From NCBI GenBank assembly GCA_031274115.1, contig JAISQP010000105.1, forward strand, positions 1-13,003: 13,003 nucleotides of DNA, in the 5' to 3' direction. Source of the stretch: Synergistaceae bacterium (lineage in GTDB: Bacteria > Synergistota > Synergistia > Synergistales > Synergistaceae). Under the pieces are notes generated by a model. That model saw only the letters and a program-made list of their open reading frames with translations. It did not search any database and had not been told where the DNA came from. Of the stretch, positions 1 through 5,685 are shown piece after piece; within the stretch, counting starts at the first letter, position 1, and each line of letters starts with the position of its first letter. The position numbers were made by a program, and so were the translations under genes.

Positions 1-582
1 CGCGAGGGCAACGTTCCTATGGACAACATCGAACGGGCAATCAAGCGCGGGTCCGGGAACCTGGAGGGCGTTGCCTACGAGGACGTCACGTACGAGGGTT
101 ATGGTCCGGGCGGGGTCGCGGTCATGGTGGAGACGTCGACGGACAACCGAAACAGGACGGCGCCGGAGATGAGGTCGCTCTTTTCGAAGGTAGGGGGCGC
201 CATCGGAGAGCTTGGGTGCGTCGCCTGGAACTTCGAGCGCAAGGGCGTCGTGACCGTGACCGGCAAGGGGATAGACGAGGACGAACTGCTCGGCGTCACG
301 ATCGACGCGGGGGCTGACGACATGACGCGCGAGGAGGACGGTTTCGAGATAACATGCGACCCCGCTTCTCTTTCCGCGGTCGCGTCCGCCGTGAAGGACG
401 CCGGCTATATAGTGAGCGGCGCGGAGATCTCCCTCGAACCGAAGACGACGGTCGCGGTGAAGACGAAAGAAGAGGCGTCAAAACTCCTCTCGATGATAGA
501 CCGCTTCGAGGAGCACGACGACGTACAGAACGTATACTCCAACTTCGAGATACCAGACGAAATCCTGGCCCAGTTGGATTAA
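1..582 (+). CDS. yebC: YebC/TACO1-family protein (5' end outside window)
   Basis: The reading frame is open from base 1 and ends at TAA 580-582, giving 193 visible residues. The family is normally about 240-250 residues, so roughly 50-55 N-terminal residues lie off the left edge. The frame begins REGNVPMDNIERAIKRG, the hallmark YebC segment, so the ATG at base 19 is an internal methionine and not the start. The C-terminal part has the typical EIPDEILAQLD ending. YebC proteins were long called transcriptional regulators. More recent work links the family to translation of difficult peptide stretches such as polyproline, and the mitochondrial homologue TACO1 is a translational activator. The gene sits 14 bases before ruvC, a very common arrangement, and probably heads this operon. 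Family assignment is firm; which YebC subtype it belongs to cannot be judged. Confidence 0.95.
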   Translation, partial: REGNVPMDNIERAIKRGSGNLEGVAYEDVTYEGYGPGGVAVMVETSTDNRNRTAPEMRSLFSKVGGAIGELGCVAWNFERKGVVTVTGKGIDEDELLGVTIDAGADDMTREEDGFEITCDPASLSAVASAVKDAGYIVSGAEISLEPKTTVAVKTKEEASKLLSMIDRFEEHDDVQNVYSNFEIPDEILAQLD

Positions 583-596
583 AGCCAGAGAAGGAA

Positions 597-1091
597 TTGA
601 TCTGCTTCGGTATAGATCCGGGCGTCGGTCTCTTAGGCTACGGGGTTGTGGCGCAAAACGGCGACAGGATGCGGGCGCTCGACTACGGGGCCGTTTCGAC
701 GGCGCCAGGACAGCCGCTCTCGCTTCGTCTGCGGGAGATATACATGTGCCTCGTTAAAAAGATTGACGAGCACGGCCCGGATGTCGTGGCGGTCGAAAGG
801 CTCTTTTTCGGCCGTAACCGGACGACGGCGGAGATGGTCTTTCAGGCGCGGGGAGTGGCGCTATTGGCCGCGGCGGAGCGCGGGCTGGTTCCCTACGAGC
901 CTAAACCCTCGGAGGTGAAGCTCGCGGTGTGCGGGAACGGGGCGGCGGAGAAATCTCAGGTGCAGGGCATGGTAAAGCGGCTCCTCGGCCTCGAGACGAT
1001 CCCGCGGCCCGACGACGCGGCGGACGCGCTCGCGATCGCCATAACGGGGCTGTCGCTCGCGATGTACGACAGATGTGGAGGCGCCGCATGA
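597..1091 (+). CDS. ruvC: RuvC Holliday-junction resolvase (crossover junction endonuclease)
   Basis: RuvC cleaves Holliday junctions symmetrically, working with RuvAB branch migration in recombinational repair. The 164-residue product matches the family length. The four metal-binding acidic residues are in place: D7 in GIDPG, E67 in VAVERLFFG, and D140 and D143 in RPDDAADALAIA, which align with E. coli D7, E66, D138 and D141. The KLAVCGNGAAEKSQVQ segment matches the conserved basic DNA-binding stretch. I start it at TTG 597 because translation from there gives MICFGIDPG, the expected N-terminus; the longer open frame overlaps yebC and has no family resemblance. A purine-rich AGAAGGA (589-595) lies only one base from the TTG, which is unusually close, so initiation may rely on coupling to yebC. 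The stop overlaps the ruvA start (ATGA, 1088-1091). Confidence 0.95.
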   Translation: MICFGIDPGVGLLGYGVVAQNGDRMRALDYGAVSTAPGQPLSLRLREIYMCLVKKIDEHGPDVVAVERLFFGRNRTTAEMVFQARGVALLAAAERGLVPYEPKPSEVKLAVCGNGAAEKSQVQGMVKRLLGLETIPRPDDAADALAIAITGLSLAMYDRCGGAA

Positions 1092-1696
1092 TTCGCACCC
1101 TTTCAGGAACGGTTACGGCTGTTATCGATGACAGTATAACGCTCGACGTATCCGGCTTCGGGCTGGAGGTGTTCGCGTCCGGACGCCTTCTCTCGTCCGC
1201 CGTGGCCGGTGAGTTCCTGAGCTGTTCCGCGTTCCTTCAGGTTTCGGACGCCGGAATGTCGCTCTTTGGATTTTCCGACGAGACGGAGAGGGCCCTGTTC
1301 CTCGAGATAACGCAGGTCAAGACGATGGGCGGCAAACTCTCCATCGCTCTTCTCCGTCATCTCGACGCCGAGGCGATAATTTCCGCCATCCTGGCCGGAG
1401 ACTCTTCAAAGCTCGCGGTCCCCGGTTTGGGACCGAAACGGGCCGAGAGGATATGCTTCGAGCTGAAGTCGAAGGTCGAGAAAAAATTCGCCTCGCTCGC
1501 CGGACGCGCCCCATCATCCGGCAAGACCTCGCCCGACGCCGGGGTTATCGCCGGCCTCACCGGCCTGGGCTTCTCGCAGAGCGAAGCGCTTCGCGCGGTT
1601 TCGTCGTGCGGCGCCGAGTCCCCTGAGGGCGGATGGACCGAGGAGGAACTCATGATGAAAGCCCTTGCTAAGCTCCAGAGGATAACCGGCAGATGA
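1088..1696 (+). CDS. ruvA: Holliday junction branch migration protein RuvA
   Basis: RuvA binds the four-way junction as a tetramer and loads the RuvB motor. The product has 202 residues, the family norm. An N-terminal OB-fold region (about 1-65) ends in the typical [14 protein letters not shown] stretch. Two helix-hairpin-helix motifs follow: [14 protein letters not shown] (about 76-89, with GG where GxG is more usual) and [20 protein letters not shown] (about 109-128). After a flexible linker, the C-terminal RuvB-binding domain begins at [16 protein letters not shown]. The start ATG 1088 overlaps the ruvC stop, and its own TGA overlaps the ruvB ATG (1693-1696), so ruvC, ruvA and ruvB are translationally coupled. 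The open frame extends upstream inside ruvC, but that part looks nothing like RuvA. Confidence 0.97.
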   Translation: MIRTLSGTVTAVIDDSITLDVSGFGLEVFASGRLLSSAVAGEFLSCSAFLQVSDAGMSLFGFSDETERALFLEITQVKTMGGKLSIALLRHLDAEAIISAILAGDSSKLAVPGLGPKRAERICFELKSKVEKKFASLAGRAPSSGKTSPDAGVIAGLTGLGFSQSEALRAVSSCGAESPEGGWTEEELMMKALAKLQRITGR

Positions 1697-2784
1697 GTGA
1701 GAGCGACGGACAGGGTAATATGGAAAACAGGAAAAAAGAGGAAAAAAGCGGCGGAGGAAAGGAATTCGAGAGCCTGAGGAGGGATCATGAAGAGGACGTC
1801 CCCTCTCTCAGGCCTCAGGCACTGAAGGAGTTTATCGGGCAGGAATCGCTGAAGGACAAGCTTTCGATCTTCGTTCAGGCTTCGAAGACGCGGGAGGAGC
1901 CTCTGGACCACACGCTCTTCTACGGTCCGCCAGGGCTCGGAAAGACGACGCTTGCGGGGATTATCGCGGTGGAGATGGGCGGCAGCCTCAGGGTTACGTC
2001 CGGGCCAGCCCTGGAGCGGGCCGGCGACCTGGCTGCGATCCTGTCGAACATTCAGCCCAACGACGTCCTGTTCATCGACGAAATTCACAGGATGTCGGCT
2101 AACATAGAGGAGATTCTCTACCCGGCGATGGAGGACTTCTGTCTCTCTATAATCGTGGGGAAGGGGCCTCTCGCCCGAAGCATAAGGCTTCAGCTCCCGC
2201 GGTTCACTCTCGTGGGCGCGACGACGAGACTCGGCCTTCTGACCTCTCCGCTGCGGGCCCGTTTCGGCATCGTCGAGCAGCTTCATCTTTACGAGGCCGA
2301 CGAGCTGACGCGGATAGTCGCGAGAGGCGCTGATGTGTTGTCGGTCGACATTGCCCCGGACGCCGCGCGCGAGATTGGCCTTCGCTCGCGCGGTACCCCT
2401 AGGGTGGCTCTCAGGCTTCTGAGAAGGGTGCGCGACGTCGCGCAGGTGCGAAACGAGGCGAGGATCGAGGACGGGCTCGCCAAAGCCGCGCTCGACATGC
2501 TGGGCGTGGACGCGTACGGCCTGGACGAGCAGGACAGGAAATTCCTGCGGGCGCTCCTGGAACTCTTCGACGGCGGCCCCGTCGGCCTCTCGACGCTTGC
2601 CGCCGCATTGAACGAGGACACTCAGACGATCGAGGACATCTACGAGCCCTATCTGATTCAGAAGGGCCTGTTGGAGCGCACTCCCAGAGGGCGGAGGGCG
2701 ACCAGGAACACTTACGGCTACATGGGCGTGACGCCGTCTGTCTCGTTCAGACAGCTTTCGCTTCTCGACGGGGACGGTGAATAA
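1693..2784 (+). CDS. ruvB: Holliday junction branch migration DNA helicase RuvB (AAA+ ATPase)
   Basis: RuvB is the hexameric AAA+ motor that drives branch migration on RuvA-bound junctions. All signature elements are visible in its 363 residues: Walker [10 protein letters not shown] (78-86), Walker B with FIDEIHR (127-133), sensor 1 GATTR (175-179), the arginine finger in LRARFG (187-192), sensor 2 in [16 protein letters not shown], and a C-terminal winged helix ([19 protein letters not shown]...RTPRGRRAT) that contacts DNA. The first 35 or so residues are rich in lysine, glutamate and glycine and are a little longer than usual; the conserved part begins at [12 protein letters not shown] (39-50). 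ATG 1693 overlaps the ruvA stop. A second ATG ten codons in (1720) is a possible but less likely start. Confidence 0.97.
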   Translation: MSESDGQGNMENRKKEEKSGGGKEFESLRRDHEEDVPSLRPQALKEFIGQESLKDKLSIFVQASKTREEPLDHTLFYGPPGLGKTTLAGIIAVEMGGSLRVTSGPALERAGDLAAILSNIQPNDVLFIDEIHRMSANIEEILYPAMEDFCLSIIVGKGPLARSIRLQLPRFTLVGATTRLGLLTSPLRARFGIVEQLHLYEADELTRIVARGADVLSVDIAPDAAREIGLRSRGTPRVALRLLRRVRDVAQVRNEARIEDGLAKAALDMLGVDAYGLDEQDRKFLRALLELFDGGPVGLSTLAAALNEDTQTIEDIYEPYLIQKGLLERTPRGRRATRNTYGYMGVTPSVSFRQLSLLDGDGE

Positions 2785-2791
2785 TACGGCA

Positions 2792-2944
2792 ATGAGCGGA
2801 ATCGCCAAGTTTTTGATGATATCGGGAGCGATAATGTTAATAGCGGGCCTTGCGCTCTTTGCGGCCTCGAAGCTCGGCCTTCCCGCCCCACCGTTTGGGA
2901 GGGCGCCGGGCGACATAGTGTACAGCGGAAATAGAAAATGCTGA
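2792..2944 (+). CDS. Short DUF2905-family membrane protein (possibly C-terminally truncated)
   Basis: This 50-residue frame lies 7 bases after ruvB. It begins MSGIAKFLMISGAIMLIAGL, a single hydrophobic helix (about residues 5-25), followed by FGRAPGDIVYSGN. The GRxPGDI core is characteristic of DUF2905, a family of small inner-membrane proteins of unknown function often found beside ruvB. Known members are, as I recall, about 65-75 residues, with a second hydrophobic helix after this loop; here a TGA (2942-2944) comes straight after the loop. The gene may be a natural short form or may have lost its end. ATG 2792 gives the family-like N-terminus; GTG 2777 in the same frame would overlap the end of ruvB and is an alternative. 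The ribosome-binding site is weak, which suggests coupling to ruvB. No function is known. Confidence 0.75.
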   Translation: MSGIAKFLMISGAIMLIAGLALFAASKLGLPAPPFGRAPGDIVYSGNRKC

Positions 2945-2975
2945 TTATCGCCAAAACCACAGGAGGCGCGAGCAG

Positions 2976-4412
2976 ATGGGACATTTCGTTTACGCATATT
3001 TGAAAAAAAATTACCTCTATATTGCCGCGGCGATTCTTTCGATAATTCTGTTGCTGGCCGGCAAGGCCTTGGCCGTCGAGAATTTCCAGATGAAGATAGG
3101 CGTGAACATCGGGGTCTCGTCTGGAAAGCTTCTCGGGCGCGGGCTCACGCTTCGCGATTCGAAGGGGACGAGGGCCTCAGCGTCGGAAGGGGCGGTAGTC
3201 ACGGCGAGCGGCGCGGACATTTCCGTCGGCGGCAGGAAGCTCTCCCTCCCAGTGCAGGTATCCGCGGCGAGCGGACTCGGGTGGGGGAGTACGAGGTATC
3301 GCGGAACTCTCAAAATAATCAGCGCGCCGGGGGGGTTTACGGTGATAAACGAAGTCGCGCTCGAGGACTACCTTCGCGGAATTCTAAAGGTGGAGATGAG
3401 CCCGGAGTGGCCTCGGGAGGCGCTCAAAGCCCAGGCTGTGCTGGCCAGGACGTTTGCCGTAAAAAACAGGGGACGCTATGCCGGTCAGGGGTTTGACCTC
3501 GATAATACTCAGAACACTCAGATATACAGAGGGATGAACGCGGAGGATAAGCGCACCGACGCCGCCGTGAGCGAGACGAAGGGCCAGGTGCTGACGTGGA
3601 ACGGCAGCCCGGCCGACGTCTACTACCACTCCGACAGCGGCGGCGCTACGGCCGACATCGCCCACGTATGGGGAGGCGCCTCCGCGTACCTGAAGCCGAG
3701 GCGGGAGAGAGTCGCCTATATCTCGCCGTATTCGAGCTGGCAGATCTCGCTCACGTCGGCTCAGATCGCGTCCGCGATGCGAAAGATCGGCAAAGACGTG
3801 GGAAACGTGACGGGCGTCGAGGTCGCTCTTCTGGACGAGTTCGGCAGGGCCGTGCGGCTCCGGGTCAGAGGCGACCGGGGCGTGGCGGACGTCACGGCGC
3901 ACGCTTTCAGGATGGCTGTCGGAAGCGGCGTTCTCCGCAGCACGAATTTCACCGTGGCGGGCGCGGCCGCCTTACCCACTCAGGCTCGAACTCCAGCCCA
4001 GGCGCCGGAGACCGCCGCCAAAACGCCCGCGGCCCCTGTATGGGCCGATAGCCTTGCCAAGATAGCCGAACAGGCGGATCCCCTGATCGAGATGACGAAG
4101 AGCGGCGTCTTCACGAAGGAGGAGCTGCTCGACATGCTCGTCAATCCATCCAAGCGCGAGTCGTACCTGAAGATAGGCTACGAACGGCTTGCGGGCGCCG
4201 CGTCGCAAACGGGGAAACCGGCCAATCCGGCGCCTGCCGGACCAAGCGCCCCGGTCGTCGTTCCCTCCTCCGGCTCGTTTACATTTAACGGTAGGGGATG
4301 GGGACACGGCGTCGGTCTCTCGCAGTGGGGGGCGAAGGCCATGGCGGATCAGGGCGTAAAATGCGAGGAGATCTTAGCCCACTACTTCCCCGGCACAAAA
4401 ATCGCGCGATAG
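2976..4412 (+). CDS. SpoIID/LytB-domain protein, exported peptidoglycan lytic enzyme
   Basis: A clean AGGAGG (2961-2966) stands nine bases before ATG 2976. Residues about 11-33 form a hydrophobic export signal or anchor (YLYIAAAILSIILLLAG) with possible cleavage after KALA. The SpoIID domain follows: EVALEDYLRGILKVEMSPEW carries the presumed catalytic glutamate E140 (the E of VEMSPE, equivalent to SpoIID E88), then ALKAQAVLARTFA and YYHSDSGG. The closing GRGWGHGVGLSQWGA motif is at 439-453. In sporulating Firmicutes SpoIID is a lytic transglycosylase that degrades peptidoglycan stripped of stem peptides during engulfment; relatives in non-sporulating bacteria (LytB/AmiB-enhancer types) remodel cell wall at division. 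Between the two halves (about 328-432) lies an Ala/Pro-rich linker, a charged helical segment and another Pro-rich linker, absent from short family members. Queued three bases before queA. Confidence 0.88.
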   Translation: MGHFVYAYLKKNYLYIAAAILSIILLLAGKALAVENFQMKIGVNIGVSSGKLLGRGLTLRDSKGTRASASEGAVVTASGADISVGGRKLSLPVQVSAASGLGWGSTRYRGTLKIISAPGGFTVINEVALEDYLRGILKVEMSPEWPREALKAQAVLARTFAVKNRGRYAGQGFDLDNTQNTQIYRGMNAEDKRTDAAVSETKGQVLTWNGSPADVYYHSDSGGATADIAHVWGGASAYLKPRRERVAYISPYSSWQISLTSAQIASAMRKIGKDVGNVTGVEVALLDEFGRAVRLRVRGDRGVADVTAHAFRMAVGSGVLRSTNFTVAGAAALPTQARTPAQAPETAAKTPAAPVWADSLAKIAEQADPLIEMTKSGVFTKEELLDMLVNPSKRESYLKIGYERLAGAASQTGKPANPAPAGPSAPVVVPSSGSFTFNGRGWGHGVGLSQWGAKAMADQGVKCEEILAHYFPGTKIAR

Positions 4413-4415
4413 GGA

Positions 4416-5495
4416 ATGACCGATAAAAGGCCGCCCGTCGATCTTTTCGACGTAACGTCCTACTCGTTCGATCTTCCCGAAGAGCTGATAGCGCAGAACC
4501 CCTCCGAGCGACGCGACGGGTCGCGGCTGATGGCTGTCGCGCGGGAATCCGGGCCGAAGCGCGGCGCCGAACCGTCGCACATGTTCTTTTCGGATCTCCC
4601 GGGGCTCCTGATGCCGGGCGACCTGCTCGTGATGAACGATACGAGGGTCTTCCGCGCGCGTCTTGCCGGAAAGAAAATCCCGGGTGGAGCGTCAGCTGAG
4701 ATATTCTGCCTGTCCCAGCGCGGAGACGACCCGCGCGAGTGGAGGGCTCTCGTGCGCCCCGGCGGGAAACTGCCCCCTGGGACCGAGGTGGCTTTGCCCG
4801 GCGGCGCGGCCGTCACAATCGGCGAGAGGCTTGGCGACGGTCTGAGGCTGATTCGCCTCCCGCGAGACACAGAGCCTTCGGAGATGTTCGAGCGCTTAGG
4901 ACAGGTTCCTCTGCCGCCCTATATAAGACACGGCACTGTACTTCCCGAGAGATACCAGACGGTTTATGCAAAAAGAGAGAATGACAGATCGGTCGCCGCG
5001 CCGACGGCCGGCCTGCACTTCACGGGCGAGCTTCTGGCGCGTCTGGAGGACGCCGGAATCGGGCGTGAATTTATCACGCTCGACGTCGGTCTTGGGACGT
5101 TCCGGCCGGTAAAGGAGAGGGACGTCAGGAATCATAAGATGCACGCGGAGAGATGCCGGGTGGGGGAGAATACGGCTCTTCGCGTAAACGAAGCGAGGCG
5201 GTCCGGACGCAGAATAGTGGCCGTGGGCACGACCACGGCGAGGACGCTCGAATCCATGGCCGACGATTCCGGCTCGATAAGCGCCGGGGAAAAGGAGACG
5301 GACATATTCATCCGCCCCGGATACCGGTTCAAGGCGATAGACGCCCTCATAACGAATTTCCACCTGCCCGAAAGCACGCTCCTGATGCTGGTCTCCGCGT
5401 TCGCGGGGCATGAAACGACGATGAAGGCGTACGCTCTCGCGGTGAAGGAGAGGTACAGGTTTTTCTCCTTCGGCGATGCGATGCTGATAGAATAA
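4416..5495 (+). CDS. queA: S-adenosylmethionine:tRNA ribosyltransferase-isomerase QueA
   Basis: QueA transfers and isomerises the ribosyl group of S-adenosylmethionine onto the 7-aminomethyl-7-deazaguanine base in tRNA anticodons, giving epoxyqueuosine, the penultimate step of queuosine synthesis. The 359-residue length is normal. Recognisable family segments run in order: FDLPEELIAQNP (18-29), GDLLVMNDTRVFRARL, SVAAPTAGLHFT, LDVGLGTFRPV, VAVGTTTARTLES, TDIFIRPGYRFKAIDALITN, FHLPESTLLMLVSAFAG, and the C-terminal YRFFSFGDAMLI. It starts three bases after the spoIID-like gene; the AGGGA beside its ATG is too close to be a standard ribosome-binding site, so coupling is likely. The partner gene tgt, often next, is absent: the strand switches after the stop. 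Identification is firm. Confidence 0.97.
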   Translation: MTDKRPPVDLFDVTSYSFDLPEELIAQNPSERRDGSRLMAVARESGPKRGAEPSHMFFSDLPGLLMPGDLLVMNDTRVFRARLAGKKIPGGASAEIFCLSQRGDDPREWRALVRPGGKLPPGTEVALPGGAAVTIGERLGDGLRLIRLPRDTEPSEMFERLGQVPLPPYIRHGTVLPERYQTVYAKRENDRSVAAPTAGLHFTGELLARLEDAGIGREFITLDVGLGTFRPVKERDVRNHKMHAERCRVGENTALRVNEARRSGRRIVAVGTTTARTLESMADDSGSISAGEKETDIFIRPGYRFKAIDALITNFHLPESTLLMLVSAFAGHETTMKAYALAVKERYRFFSFGDAMLIE

Positions 5496-5499
5496 AACC

Positions 5500-5670
5500 T
5501 CAGTAAAGGGTTTCATGCGCTATGAATGCGAAGATGCCGATCAACATCACTTTCCGGTAGGCGTAGTGAACCTTTGTCCCATGAAAAATTTCCTGACTGT
5601 CACCGCGAGCAACCCAAAGCGTTCGCGTGAAACTCGCGACGGCAAAATTTATTATCAACTCAACTGACAA
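5500..5670. other. Unexplained convergent intergenic element, open on both strands
   Basis: The 190 bases between the ends of queA and pheT are A/T-richer than the flanking genes. On the - strand, a frame from TTG 5670 to TGA 5500-5502 encodes 56 residues including SFTRTLWVARGDSQEIFHG and KVHYAYRKVMLIGIFAF; it lies in the same frame as pheT, just after the pheT stop. On the + strand, ATG 5515 to TGA 5665-5667 encodes 50 residues (starting MRYECEDADQHHFPVGVV), with AAAGGG four bases ahead. Both read plausibly as protein, but neither matches a family I can name. A dispersed intergenic repeat or structured RNA is as likely as a gene. Possible stems: TCACT/AGTGA (within about 5550-5574) and CGCGAG/CTCGCG (5604-5609 with 5633-5638). 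No canonical intrinsic terminator is visible. Confidence 0.35.
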
Positions 5671-5676
5671 TAAATT
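5646..5676. repeat. A/T inverted repeat near the pheT 3' end
   Basis: AATTTATT (5646-5653) and AATAAATT (5669-5676) are perfect 8-base inverted copies separated by 15 bases, 9 bases beyond the pheT stop. In the pheT direction the second arm runs on into TT. The stem is all A/T and therefore weak, so it is a poor intrinsic terminator, though it could protect transcript ends. It contrasts with the G+C-rich surroundings and may mark one edge of the intergenic element. Confidence 0.4.
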
Positions 5677-5685
5677 ACCATTACC

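Noticed and set aside
19..582. Treating the YebC protein as complete from ATG 19
   Set aside because: The conserved family sequence continues in frame upstream to base 1, and 187 residues would be about 50 short.
354..596. N-terminal extension of ruvC from ATG 354
   Set aside because: It lies inside yebC in another frame, is arginine-rich and adds 81 residues that RuvC proteins do not have.
929..1087. N-terminal extension of ruvA from an ATG within ruvC
   Set aside because: The conserved RuvA N-terminus is MIRTLSGTV at 1088, which overlaps the ruvC stop as is usual for this operon.
1357..2997. 546-codon open frame on the - strand opposite ruvA, ruvB and the DUF2905 gene
   Set aside because: It is antisense to three well-identified genes, has no recognisable family pattern and is explained by strong G+C-biased codon use, which removes stop codons from the opposite strand.
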